A DNA stretch of 57,350 bases from assembly GCA_017451295.1 (NCBI GenBank), contig JAFSPW010000066.1:1-57350 (forward strand), read 5' to 3'. Source of the stretch: Clostridia bacterium. GTDB taxonomy: Bacteria > Bacillota > Clostridia > Christensenellales > CAG-138. The notes under the pieces were generated by a model. It was not told where the DNA came from. It ran no database searches and saw nothing but the letters and a program-made list of their open reading frames with translations. Numbering within the stretch: position 1 is the stretch's first letter; every line of letters begins with the position of its first letter. Shown piece after piece: positions 31,382-40,432 of this stretch. The position numbers were made by a program, and so were the translations under genes.

Positions 31382-33331
31382 ATGAAACGAACGCTTTGTC
31401 TTTGCATCGCCCTGGTGCTGCTGCTGGGGCTCATACCCTTTTCCTCCCCTGCATCGGCTCAGGAGGAGCAGGTCCGGGTGCTGCTGACCACCAACGGAGT
31501 GGACACCTTCACCGTGGGCCTCAACGGCACCTTCCAGGTGGGCGAGGCGACCCTCACCGGGGGCACCCTCACCGTCACCGTCTCCGGCAAAGAGGTGGTG
31601 CTGACCCATTCCGAACAGGGCCAGGTCTATTCTGGCGCCAAGGCCACCCTGACCCCCGTGGGGGAGCAGGGAACGGGGGACTGGTTCACCCTCGTCACCG
31701 CCAACGGCAAGGAACGCTACTATAAGGGGAGTCTGACCCTGGATGTGAGCGACAGCGCCCTCAGGGCCGTGAACACCCTGGGCATGGAGAACTACCTCCT
31801 GGGCGTGGCCGTGCCCGAGGTGGGCCGGGATGCCCCTCAGGAGCTGCTGAAGGCCGCCATGATTGCCGCCAAGGGCTATGCCCTTGCGGAGATGGAAGCT
31901 CGCTCCGGCAAGGCCTATGATGTGGACGATACCTCCGCCGACCAGGTTTACTACGGTTATTTTTCCACCGCCACCGCCGCCATCGACTGCGCCAAGGCCG
32001 TGGCGGGCCAAACCCTCACCTATAAGGGCAAGGCCATCAAGTGCCACTACGGGTCCAGCAACGGCGGTGTCATGATTACCCCCCGGGCGCGCTGGGGCGG
32101 GAATTTGGAGTATGTGGGTGCCTATGAATGCAAGTTCGACCCCTTCGACTTGACCCGCACCTCCTCCAACCAGATCATCCCCGTAAGGGGGGACAACCCC
32201 GCCGCCCTGCCGGAGGCTCTGTACAACTATCTGCTAAGCCGGGCGGAGGGGGACAGCATCCTCTCCATTGTGTCCATAGAGGGCTATAACACCCTGGGGG
32301 ATGGGGGTCGCTATCCTAAAAGCTATGCCCCCCAGGAGGGCTTCACCATCACCCTCACCGTCAACCGGGAGGGGGAGCCCAAGGAGGTCAGCTTCCAGGT
32401 CACCTTCGCCCAGCTAAAGGAGCAGGGTGTGGTCACCAGCACCAACAGCGTCACCTTTGCCGCCCCCGTCACCGCGGATTCCTGGGTGCTCGGCTGGGGC
32501 CAGAGCGACGGTCCCCGGGTGGGCCTTTCCCAAAACGGGGCCAAGCGCATGGCCAACCTGGGCTATAGCTATGTGGACATTCTCAAGTTCTACTATCCCG
32601 GCGCCACCCTGATGGACGATGCCACGGGGAAGGAGATTGCCTCCCAGGCGGACCTGTCCGCCGCAGCCGTCACCAAGAAGGTCATCGACATGGGCCCTGC
32701 CCCCACGCCGTCCCCCTCGCCGGAACCCACGGATACCCCTGCGCCTTCAGATACCCCGGCGCCCTCGGACACCCCCAATCCCAGCGAGACCCCGGACCCC
32801 AGCACGAGCCCGGATGCCACCACTAGCCCGGACCCCACCACCAGCCCGGATGTAAGCGCCAGCCCGGATGTGAGCGCCAGCCCCACCCCCTCGGATTCCC
32901 CGGCGCCCTCGGATACGCCGGCGCCCTCAGATACCCCGGCGCCCTCGGATACGCCGGCGCCCTCAGATACCCCGGCGCCCTCGGATACGCCGGCGCCTAC
33001 GGATACCCCTGCACCTACGGATACCCCTGCACCCACCAACACGCCCGCTCCTACCAACAGCCCCACGCCCAAGGCCACGGCCACCAAGAAGCCGACGGCT
33101 AAGCCCACCAAGAAGCCTACGGCGGAGCCGACGGTGCTGCTGACTCGGGGGGATTTGAACGGCGACGGCATGGTGACGGCGGCGGATGCAGCCATCGTGC
33201 TGCGTTCATCGGCCGGGCTTATGGAGCTCTCCGCCTCGCAGGAGAAGGCGGGGGATATGGACAACGATAAGCAAATCACCTCCACCGATGCCAAGGCCAT
33301 CCTCCAATATGTCTCCCAACGCCTAAAATAA
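31382..33331 (+). CDS. SpoIID/LytB-domain secreted protein with C-terminal dockerin
   Basis: The 649-residue protein has a signal peptide ending at ASA (about residue 26). A SpoIID domain follows (about 90-360), with VNTLGMENYLLGVAVPEVG and LLKAAMIAAKGYAL. A linker of about 130 residues is built from PSDTPA/PTDTPA repeats, then Lys/Pro repeats (KKPTAKP). A dockerin type I pair ends the protein (DLNGDGMVTAADAAIVL and DMDNDKQITSTDAKAIL). SpoIID proteins are lytic transglycosylases or amidase enhancers acting on peptidoglycan. The linker and dockerin suggest a surface or extracellular enzyme rather than the sporulation protein itself. A weak GTGGGGT site precedes the ATG. Confidence 0.88.
   Translation: MKRTLCLCIALVLLLGLIPFSSPASAQEEQVRVLLTTNGVDTFTVGLNGTFQVGEATLTGGTLTVTVSGKEVVLTHSEQGQVYSGAKATLTPVGEQGTGDWFTLVTANGKERYYKGSLTLDVSDSALRAVNTLGMENYLLGVAVPEVGRDAPQELLKAAMIAAKGYALAEMEARSGKAYDVDDTSADQVYYGYFSTATAAIDCAKAVAGQTLTYKGKAIKCHYGSSNGGVMITPRARWGGNLEYVGAYECKFDPFDLTRTSSNQIIPVRGDNPAALPEALYNYLLSRAEGDSILSIVSIEGYNTLGDGGRYPKSYAPQEGFTITLTVNREGEPKEVSFQVTFAQLKEQGVVTSTNSVTFAAPVTADSWVLGWGQSDGPRVGLSQNGAKRMANLGYSYVDILKFYYPGATLMDDATGKEIASQADLSAAAVTKKVIDMGPAPTPSPSPEPTDTPAPSDTPAPSDTPNPSETPDPSTSPDATTSPDPTTSPDVSASPDVSASPTPSDSPAPSDTPAPSDTPAPSDTPAPSDTPAPSDTPAPTDTPAPTDTPAPTNTPAPTNSPTPKATATKKPTAKPTKKPTAEPTVLLTRGDLNGDGMVTAADAAIVLRSSAGLMELSASQEKAGDMDNDKQITSTDAKAILQYVSQRLK
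32889..33036 (+). repeat. In-frame 18-bp tandem repeat in the SpoIID-like linker
   Basis: Units of 18 bp that encode Pro-Ser/Thr-Asp-Thr-Pro-Ala are repeated about eight times. Between 32901 and 32996 two unit types alternate (codon GAT-ACG then GAT-ACC), giving a 36-bp higher-order repeat. This indicates recent duplication of two-unit blocks. Copy number is likely to vary between strains. Confidence 0.85.
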
Positions 33332-33493
33332 TACTAATCCACGCCTAACCCATGCACATTGGGCGGCACCTTCTGCGCCGGTTCTGCTTCGTCAAATCTT
33401 GATTGAGGGTCCCTAGTCAATCTGCGATTCTCCTCATGGAACCAACGCAGAATTTGCTCGCCGACTGCACATGTTTTAGACGCGGATTAGTAT
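33331..33493. mobile_element. MITE-like 163-bp imperfect palindrome
   Basis: Perfect 10-bp ends ATACTAATCC (33331-33340) and GGATTAGTAT (33484-33493) open a longer imperfect pairing that continues through CTAA, CATG, GGCG, TTCTGCG and GGTTC blocks to a central palindrome near 33401-33421. The element lies exactly between the stop codon of the SpoIID-like gene and its terminator. It has no coding capacity. No clear target-site duplication is seen; the flanks are A/T-rich (AAATA and AAAAA). It could be a non-autonomous transposon or a structured RNA element. Confidence 0.75.
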
Positions 33494-33499
33494 AAAAAT

Positions 33500-33521
33500 C
33501 GCCCCGTTTGGGGCGTTTTTT
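33500..33521. terminator. Bidirectional terminator
   Basis: CGCCCC (33500-33505) and GGGGCG (33510-33515) enclose GTTT, with six T on the plus strand and ATTTTTAT on the minus strand. It serves the SpoIID-like gene and the convergent zinc-ribbon gene. Confidence 0.9.
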
Positions 33522-33524
33522 GTG

Positions 33525-33950
33525 TCAAGACATTTTGATAAAGGAGTTGCCGCACTTGGGGCAGGTGATGCGAATCTTCCCCTTGCCCCGGGGGACCCGC
33601 ACGGTGGTCCGGCATTGGGAGCAGCGGTAGTAGCGGTGCTGCTTGCGGTCCTTGAACCGGTTCTTCTTTCCCCGCAGCCAGCCGGTGCAGCGGTTTTTGA
33701 GCACGAAATACCGATAGTTCTCCGCCGCCCGGTCCGCTGTCCTCTTGGACAGCGTTCGATAGATGGACCAGATCAGCGCCGCCCAGGCAAGGCCGATAAG
33801 GATGCTGCCCGCCACCATGAGCCCTCGATTATGTATGCTGCTTAGCACCATGCCCAGCACCAGCAGCACCCAGCCCATCAGGGATAGAACCTGGTTCAGC
33901 TGGTCGTTGCCGTAACGGCCTTCCATAAACTTTCGCAAGCGTTCCTTCAT
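33525..33950 (-). CDS. Small membrane protein with C-terminal zinc ribbon
   Basis: The 141-residue protein has a basic N-terminus, two transmembrane helices (about residues 20-60), a basic central stretch and a zinc ribbon made of CSQC and CPKCG near the end. I know similar short proteins in Clostridia but no function. The ATG at 33950 follows GAGGGAAC. The ribbon would face the cytoplasm if both termini are inside, which fits the positive charge. It may bind nucleic acid or metal; this is inference. Confidence 0.75.
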   Translation of the reverse strand: MKERLRKFMEGRYGNDQLNQVLSLMGWVLLVLGMVLSSIHNRGLMVAGSILIGLAWAALIWSIYRTLSKRTADRAAENYRYFVLKNRCTGWLRGKKNRFKDRKQHRYYRCSQCRTTVRVPRGKGKIRITCPKCGNSFIKMS

Positions 33951-34044
33951 ACCCGTTCCCTCGATTTGTTTTTATCGTGGCTACAGTATGCGCCCCGTTT
34001 TTGAACCCACTGTGGCAAGATATAGTTTTTCGTGCAAAGTTTTG

Positions 34045-34074
34045 TTGACGAAGGGCGGCTTTGTAGGGTACACT
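34045..34074 (+). promoter_or_regulatory. Promoter of the AEC carrier gene
   Basis: TTGACG (34045-34050), an 18-bp spacer and TACACT (34069-34074) lie 22 bp before the start codon at 34097. Confidence 0.65.
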
Positions 34075-34096
34075 CTTCCCATCCATGGGAGGAAAT

Positions 34097-35020
34097 ATGA
34101 TAACCGTCATCCTCAAAACCGTCTTCGGCATGCTGCTGCTGATTCTGCTGGGCGCCCTGTGCGGGAGGCTTAACATCATCGATGGGGCCACCCAAAAGAA
34201 GCTGTCCGCCCTGCTCGTGCAGGTGGTGCAGCCCGCCTTCTTGCTGATGGCCTTTCAGCAGACCTTTTCCAATGCCATGCTGAGCTCCTATTTACTGTGC
34301 CTGGCCATGGCCGTGCTGGCCTTTGCCCTCATGGTGCTCGTGCCAAGAGTCCTTTTTAAAAAGGGCACTTTGGACAGGGAGACCCTGCTGCTCATCTCCA
34401 CTTTCCCCAACGTGGGGTTTTTCGGCGTCCCGGTGATGCAAAGCATGTTCGGGGACGTCGGCGTATTCTACTTGAGCACCATGATTATGGTCTTCAACCT
34501 GCTCATGTGGACCTATGGGGTGGTGGTAATCTCCGGCCAAAAGCTCCAAGTGAAGACCGCCGCCAAGCAATTGATCAGCCCCGCCCTGATATCGGTGCTC
34601 CTTGGTCTGCTGTTCTTCTGCCTGCGCTTTACTATCCCGGAGCTGCTGGCAACGCCCCTTTCCATGGTGGGGAACATGGTCACCCCCCTTTCCATGCTCC
34701 TGGTGGGGGTGGCGGTCAGCCGCAGCAACCTAAGGGAGGGGCTCAAAAGCCCCCGGGTCTATGGCATCTGCCTGCTGCGGACCGTGGTGCTGCCGGTGCT
34801 GGTGGCTTTTGTTCTCTGCCGTCTGCCCGCTGATGCCATGCTGAAGATTATCGTCACCCTCTCTTCCGGCTTCCCCTGCGCCAGCCTCGCCCTGGTCCTG
34901 TGCGTTCAGTACGACCGCAACAGCGCCCTGGCCGGAGAATGCGCCGCCCTGACGGCCCTGCTGTGCATCCTCACCACGCCCCTATTGTATCTGCTGCTCA
35001 CCTTTTTAATTGCTCTCTAA
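34097..35020 (+). CDS. AEC-family transporter
   Basis: The 307-residue membrane protein has about ten transmembrane helices in two halves and the typical opening LILLGALCGRLNIIDGATQKKLSALLVQVVQPAFLL cut into helix pairs. AEC carriers include malate and auxin-like permeases; the substrate is unknown. The ATG at 34097 follows GGGAGG; an ATG four codons upstream lacks that spacing. It stands alone, with a long terminator after it. Confidence 0.86.
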   Translation: MITVILKTVFGMLLLILLGALCGRLNIIDGATQKKLSALLVQVVQPAFLLMAFQQTFSNAMLSSYLLCLAMAVLAFALMVLVPRVLFKKGTLDRETLLLISTFPNVGFFGVPVMQSMFGDVGVFYLSTMIMVFNLLMWTYGVVVISGQKLQVKTAAKQLISPALISVLLGLLFFCLRFTIPELLATPLSMVGNMVTPLSMLLVGVAVSRSNLREGLKSPRVYGICLLRTVVLPVLVAFVLCRLPADAMLKIIVTLSSGFPCASLALVLCVQYDRNSALAGECAALTALLCILTTPLLYLLLTFLIAL

Positions 35021-35054
35021 ACGAAAATGTGCTTCCTGTGCTATTCTGTCCATG

Positions 35055-35123
35055 CAGAGAGCCCCCTTTCGTGATATTTCTTGTTCTAAACTTTATTCTA
35101 TCACATGGCTCTCTGTTTTTATA
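35055..35123 (+). terminator. Long-stem terminator after the AEC gene
   Basis: CAGAGAGCC (35055-35063) pairs with GGCTCTCTG (35107-35115). An inner pair GTGATA/TATCAC (35071-35076 and 35099-35104) extends the stem. TTTTTAT follows. The loop is about 22 nt, unusually large. Confidence 0.8.
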
Positions 35124-35178
35124 TTATTATGTGTTACCTATGTATTGTACCAAAACAATTGCCAGAAGGGAGTATTTC

Positions 35179-35963
35179 ATGAACGAGACTAAACAAAAAC
35201 GCCGCTTTTCTCATTGGGTGACTGATATTTTATTTGGTGTGTTCCGTCGTTGTTGCTGGTGGTGTTGTTTATATGTATACCGGGGCTGATACTGGATCGG
35301 GTGACGATTGTGACCCTGCTCCCGGTGTTATTGCTGGGGCTCATCATAACGCGACTTATCTTTTTGTTTCGTTCCCATCGCGCCGTTTGGGCTAAGATAT
35401 GGCGTACCGTGGTGTGGCTGGCTCTGGCGTTCGTCGTTTTCTTTTTTGGTACATTCTTTCCCGTAAAATTGCATCGCAGCACGCAGACGGATGCCCAAAG
35501 CAAGTTTGAAGCTTCTGTCAACAGGATCCTCCCGGATGCTTTATCGGCGCCGCTGGAATTGGGATCGCCGAAGACGGTGGTGCTTCATGAGTATTTGGAG
35601 GCCGACGGGATTTGGATGTCCGAGTCCTATACTCTGTTGTGCCAGTACGATGCTGCCGACTATGAGGCGGCGAAGGCTGCCCTGGAAACCAAGCATAGCT
35701 TTCGAACGGAGTTGCTGAACACAGGGGTGAAAGGCGTTAAGGTTGAACCCTTTGTCAGTATCGGAAACGATTTCTTCCGGCTTCTCTGGCCCCTGGACGG
35801 AAGCAAAGAAAGCTTTGGGTTTTACGAAGAGTCTCTGTTCCTGGTGACTAACGACGTAGAACACCAGATTGGATTCCTCGTCTTTCAAGATATCGACCTA
35901 GACTACGTTGATGATTTAACGGAATTTCTGAACGAGTGGTGCGGTTGGAAAAACATCCGGTAA
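35179..35963 (+). pseudogene. Unknown membrane protein gene with a frameshift near codon 20
   Basis: A good AGAAGGGAG site precedes the ATG at 35179, which opens MNETKQKRRFSHWVTDILFGV before the frame runs to a stop at 35289. The coding frame continues in another phase from about 35240 (VPSLLLVVLFICIPGLILD) to 35963. There it gives two or three transmembrane helices and a soluble domain of about 160 residues ending in LNEWCGWKNIR. A single missing base in the TATTTGGTG stretch would join the two parts. The alternative is a genuine TTG start at 35250 without a ribosome site. I recognise no family. Codon use is clearly less GC-rich than that of nearby genes. Confidence 0.7.
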
Positions 35964-35969
35964 GCGCAA

Positions 35970-35993
35970 AAAGCTCGCCGGTGGGCGAGCTTT
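35970..35993. terminator. Bidirectional terminator between convergent genes
   Basis: AAAGCTCGCC (35970-35979) pairs perfectly with GGCGAGCTTT (35984-35993) around GGTG. The minus-strand copy ends in TTTTTGCG, so it is the stronger stop for cysK. Confidence 0.88.
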
Positions 35994-36008
35994 CCTTGTG
36001 TATGGCTG

Positions 36009-36938
36009 TCAATTGAACAAGGCCGTGGAGTAGTACCTGTCCCCGCTGTCGGGCAGCAGGGCCACGATGGTCTTGCCCTCGTTCTCCGGTTCCCGGGCCA
36101 GGGTGATGGCGGCGTACAGGGCCGCCCCGGAGGAGATGCCCACGCTGATACCCTCCTTCTTTGCGAGGAGCTTGGCACTCTCAAAGGCGCTCTCATTGCC
36201 TACGGGGAACACCCGGTCATAGACGGCCGTGTTCAGAACCGGGGGCACAAACCCGGCGCCGATGCCCTGAATCTTGTGGGGGCCCGCCTGTCCCTTGGAG
36301 AGGACGGGGGAGCCCTCCGGCTCCACAGCCACCACCTGGACATGGGGATTGTGCTCCTTCAGGTATTCCCCCACGCCGGTGATGGTGCCGCCGGTGCCCA
36401 CCCCGGCGATAAAGATGTCCACCTGGCCCTCTGTGTCGGACCAAATCTCCGGCCCCGTGGTGGCCTTGTGAATGGCCGGGTTGGCGGGGTTTTCAAACTG
36501 GCCGGGAATAAAGCTGTTGGGGGTCTTAGCGGCCAATTCCCTGGCCTTTTCAATGGCGCCCTTCATGCCCTTAGCCCCTTCCGTCAGCACCAGCTGCGCC
36601 CCATAGGCTTTCAGGATGTTCCGCCGCTCCACGCTCATGGTCTCCGGCATGGTCAATATAATGTCATACCCCTTGGCGGCGGCAATGGCGGCCAGGCCGA
36701 TGCCCGTGTTGCCGCTGGTGGGCTCGATGATGACGGAGCCCTTCTTCAAAAGCCCCTTCGCCTCCGCATCCTCAATCATGGCCTTGGCAATCCTGTCCTT
36801 CACGCTGCCGGCGGGGTTATAGTATTCCAGCTTCACCAGCACCCGGGCCTTCAGGTTTAGCTCCCGCTCCAGGTTACCTACCTCCACCAAGGGCGTGTTG
36901 CCGATGAGCCACAAGGTTCCCTTATAGATGTTCGCCAT
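36009..36938 (-). CDS. cysK: Cysteine synthase A
   Basis: The 309-residue PLP enzyme makes cysteine from O-acetylserine and sulfide. The PLP lysine is in NPAGSVKDR, the substrate loop is [11 protein letters not shown] and the phosphate-binding loop is [10 protein letters not shown]. The ATG at 36938 follows AGGAGG, one base after the nifU stop. It is the last gene of the nifS-nifU-cysK operon. It therefore supplies the cysteine that NifS uses as sulfur donor, and it is probably under the same Rrf2 control. Confidence 0.96.
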   Translation of the reverse strand: MANIYKGTLWLIGNTPLVEVGNLERELNLKARVLVKLEYYNPAGSVKDRIAKAMIEDAEAKGLLKKGSVIIEPTSGNTGIGLAAIAAAKGYDIILTMPETMSVERRNILKAYGAQLVLTEGAKGMKGAIEKARELAAKTPNSFIPGQFENPANPAIHKATTGPEIWSDTEGQVDIFIAGVGTGGTITGVGEYLKEHNPHVQVVAVEPEGSPVLSKGQAGPHKIQGIGAGFVPPVLNTAVYDRVFPVGNESAFESAKLLAKKEGISVGISSGAALYAAITLAREPENEGKTIVALLPDSGDRYYSTALFN

Positions 36939-36939
36939 T

Positions 36940-37326
36940 TTAATTATCCTCCTTTGTCATTCTCGATTCATAGTCCTGCAAGGCCGCCTGTATGGCCTCC
37001 TCCGCCAGCACGCTGCAGTGCATCTTATAGGCGGGCAGGCCGTCCAGCGCCTCCGCCACCGCCTGGTTGGTCAGCTTCCGCACCTCGCTCAGGGGTTGCC
37101 CCTTTATCAGCTCCGTCGCCATGGAGCTGGAGGCGATGGCACTGCCGCAGCCGAAGGTTTCAAACTTCACATCCTGGACCACCTCGTCCTCAATCTTCAG
37201 ATACATCTTCATGATGTCGCCGCACTTGGCGTTGCCCGCCAGGCCCACGCCGTTGGCATCCTCAATCACCCCCACGTTCCGGGGATTGCGGAAATGGTCC
37301 ATCACCTTTTCACTGTATAAAGCCAT
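36940..37326 (-). CDS. nifU: Fe-S cluster scaffold protein NifU (IscU type)
   Basis: The 128-residue scaffold has the three conserved cysteines, in [20 protein letters not shown] and [11 protein letters not shown], with an Asp two residues after the first. It assembles 2Fe-2S and 4Fe-4S clusters from sulfur provided by the NifS desulfurase encoded just upstream. It lacks the C-terminal Nfu domain of full-length NifU, as is usual in Firmicutes. The gap to nifS is 12 bases with an AAGGAG site. Confidence 0.95.
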   Translation of the reverse strand: MALYSEKVMDHFRNPRNVGVIEDANGVGLAGNAKCGDIMKMYLKIEDEVVQDVKFETFGCGSAIASSSMATELIKGQPLSEVRKLTNQAVAEALDGLPAYKMHCSVLAEEAIQAALQDYESRMTKEDN

Positions 37327-37338
37327 GTGTTTTCTCCT

Positions 37339-38523
<1,185 letters not shown>

Positions 38524-38552
38524 ATGTATGGCTCCTTTGTCTCGTTGGTGGG

Positions 38553-38590
38553 AGTATACAACCATTTACCTACTATGTCAATAGGTAAAT
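38553..38590 (-). promoter_or_regulatory. nifS promoter with Rrf2-type operator
   Basis: On the minus strand TTGACA (38576-38581) and TATACT (38553-38558) are 17 bp apart. A perfect inverted repeat ATTTACCTA-N9-TAGGTAAAT (38564-38590) spans the -35 and spacer. This is the expected layout for repression by the adjacent Rrf2 protein. Confidence 0.85.
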
Positions 38591-38604
38591 AAGCGAAACC
38601 GGAC

Positions 38605-38640
38605 TTGCATTACCCATCCGCCTACTGTATAATAGGGTAA
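38605..38640 (+). promoter_or_regulatory. rrf2 promoter with a looser TTACCC/GGGTAA pair
   Basis: TTGCAT (38605-38610) and a perfect TATAAT (38628-38633) are 17 bp apart. TTACCC (38610-38615) and GGGTAA (38635-38640) bracket the spacer and -10. The half-sites resemble those of the nifS operator but are further apart. Autoregulation by the Rrf2 protein is inferred. Confidence 0.75.
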
Positions 38641-38661
38641 AAAAGGAAAGGAGTCTGTGCT

Positions 38662-39075
38662 ATGATATCCACCAGGGGAAGGTATGCCTTGCGGGTCATG
38701 GTGGACTTGGCCCAAAACGACAGCGGCGCCTTCATTCCCTTGAAAGACATCGCCGCCCGGCAGGACATCTCCAAGAAGTATCTGGAAATCATCATGAAGG
38801 ATTTGGTGTCCGGCGGGCTGTTGCAGGGCATCAGCGGCAAGGGGGGAGGGTACCGGCTGTGCCGAAAGCCGGAGGACTATTCCCTTCTGGAGATTCTCTC
38901 CCTCACGGAGGGGGATTTGTCTCCCGTGGCTTGTTTGGCTGACGGCGGCTTTTCTTGTGAGAGGAGGGACACTTGCCCCACCTTGCCTCTTTGGCGAGAA
39001 TATAACGGCCTCATTCGGGACTTTTTTGCTAGCAAACGGTTATGTGACCTGATAAAAAATCAGACTGACAGTTGA
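38662..39075 (+). CDS. Rrf2-family regulator, IscR-like
   Basis: The 137-residue winged-helix protein begins MISTRGRYALRVMVDLA and has the recognition region ISKKYLEIIMKDLVSGGLL. Cys91, Cys99 and Cys105 match the IscR cluster ligands in spacing; the fourth IscR ligand (His107) is not conserved. It should sense Fe-S cluster supply and control the divergent nifS-nifU-cysK operon. CymR-type regulation of cysteine supply is an alternative, but the cysteines favour IscR. The ATG at 38662 follows AAAGGAG. Confidence 0.92.
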   Translation: MISTRGRYALRVMVDLAQNDSGAFIPLKDIAARQDISKKYLEIIMKDLVSGGLLQGISGKGGGYRLCRKPEDYSLLEILSLTEGDLSPVACLADGGFSCERRDTCPTLPLWREYNGLIRDFFASKRLCDLIKNQTDS

Positions 39076-39100
39076 CGGGGAAATGGAATTGTGTTACACT
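39072..39100 (+). promoter_or_regulatory. Promoter of the nucleoside uptake operon
   Basis: TTGACG (39072-39077) and TACACT (39095-39100) are 17 bp apart. The -35 covers the rrf2 stop codon. Confidence 0.7.
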
Positions 39101-39158
39101 CAAATCAATGCAGGGAATATCCTATTTCTTGCAAAAAAAGAACAGAAAGGGAAAGAAC

Positions 39159-40325
39159 ATGAAGAAATTTGTTGCTATCCTGCTCAGCCTCTTGATGGTT
39201 CTGGCCATTGTGGCCTGCACTACCAAGACGGAAGAACCCGCCAAGACCGAAGAACCCGCCAAGACGGAAGAGACGGCTAAGACCGAAGAAACCGCCGAAA
39301 CTCCTGCCAAGGTCTACAACGTGGCCCACCTGGTCAACGGCAACCTGGGCGACAAGTCCTTCTTCGATTCCGCTGAATCCGGCCTGAAGGCTCTGGAAGA
39401 AGCCGGCCGCATCACCCATAAGACCATCGAGATGGGCGGCACCGACGAAGATCAGCCCAAGTGGCTCGAGACCCTGTACGAAGTGGCCGGCTCCGGAGAG
39501 TACGACCTCATCGTCTGCGGCACCTATCAGATGCCCGACTACCTGAAGGAAGTTGCTACCAAGTACCCCGATCAGAAGTTCGCCATCTATGATGACAGCA
39601 CCTATGTGGGCGAGAATGCCAACGTGGTCAACATCACCTATCGTCAGAACGACATGGGTTACCTCATCGGCGTCTTCGCCGCTGCTATGACCTCCGATAC
39701 CTCCGTTCCCAACATGAACGAGCAGAAGGTCGTCGGCTTCATCGGCGGTGTGGATTCCCCCGTCATCAACGACTTCCTGTATGGCTTCCTCAAGGGCGTC
39801 CAGGATACCGACCCCGAAGTCAAGGTAGACACCCGCTATGTCAACTCCTATGTGGATACCGCCACTGCCAAGGAAATGGCTCTGTCCATGATCAACGACA
39901 ACGGCGCTGACATCATCTGGGGCGTGGCCGGTCTGTCCGGCAACGGCGCTGCCGAGGCTGCTGCCGAGTCCGGCAAGGCTTGGTTCATCGGCGTGGACTC
40001 CGACCAGGAGCTCACCCTCCCCGAAGCTCAGGCTGCCATCACCCTGACCTCCGGCCTTAAGAATGTTGGTCAGTCCCTCATCTGGCTCATCGACGAGCTG
40101 GATGCCGGCAACGAGCACTGGGGCACCATGGTCAACCTCGGCCTCAACGAGGGCGGCGTTGGCGTGGTCACCGATAAGAACTTCACCAAGGTTGCACCCC
40201 AGTCCGTCCAGGATACCGTGAATGCCGCCATCGCCAAGGTGGCCGCTGGCGAAATCGTCGTGCCCTCCGCCATTGGCGATACCGAGGGTGGCGTCGAAGC
40301 CCTGCGCAACTCCATGATGCCGTAA
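39159..40325 (+). CDS. BMP-family nucleoside-binding lipoprotein
   Basis: The 388-residue lipoprotein has a signal with lipobox LAIVAC (Cys20). A linker of repeated KTEEPA/KTEETA units (about residues 22-48) precedes a BMP/PnrA-type binding domain with GNLGDKSFFDSAESGL and GVDSDQE. PnrA-type proteins bind purine nucleosides outside the cell. The rest of the operon (fused ATPase, two permeases, two nucleoside hydrolases) supports this substrate. The ATG at 39159 follows AAAGGGAAAG. Confidence 0.93.
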   Translation: MKKFVAILLSLLMVLAIVACTTKTEEPAKTEEPAKTEETAKTEETAETPAKVYNVAHLVNGNLGDKSFFDSAESGLKALEEAGRITHKTIEMGGTDEDQPKWLETLYEVAGSGEYDLIVCGTYQMPDYLKEVATKYPDQKFAIYDDSTYVGENANVVNITYRQNDMGYLIGVFAAAMTSDTSVPNMNEQKVVGFIGGVDSPVINDFLYGFLKGVQDTDPEVKVDTRYVNSYVDTATAKEMALSMINDNGADIIWGVAGLSGNGAAEAAAESGKAWFIGVDSDQELTLPEAQAAITLTSGLKNVGQSLIWLIDELDAGNEHWGTMVNLGLNEGGVGVVTDKNFTKVAPQSVQDTVNAAIAKVAAGEIVVPSAIGDTEGGVEALRNSMMP

Positions 40326-40370
40326 CAATCGGCTACAATAGGATTGCGCTCCTACAAACAGAACGAAAAG

Positions 40371-40398
40371 GCAGGGAGGAGCAGTTGCTCCTCCCTGC
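40371..40398 (+). promoter_or_regulatory. Strong intercistronic hairpin
   Basis: Perfect 13-bp arms GCAGGGAGGAGCA and its complement are separated by two bases. Only a weak T-run (TTGCACTTT) follows, so termination should be partial. It may protect the 3' end of the lipoprotein message and lower expression of the transporter genes. Confidence 0.8.
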
Positions 40399-40432
40399 TT
40401 GCACTTTAAGGACAAAGAGGGAAGCTGCGCGT

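Noticed and set aside
31382..33331. Cellulosome component
   Set aside because: The dockerin is attached to a peptidoglycan-type SpoIID domain, and no cohesin, scaffoldin or cellulase is present in the window.
31382..33331. True sporulation gene spoIID
   Set aside because: The long Pro/Thr linker and dockerin tail, and the lack of sporulation neighbours, do not fit the sporulation protein.
39105..40415. A 436-codon antisense frame across the BMP lipoprotein gene
   Set aside because: It is a mirror of a strongly supported gene, with a Gly/Val/His-rich translation and no ribosome site.
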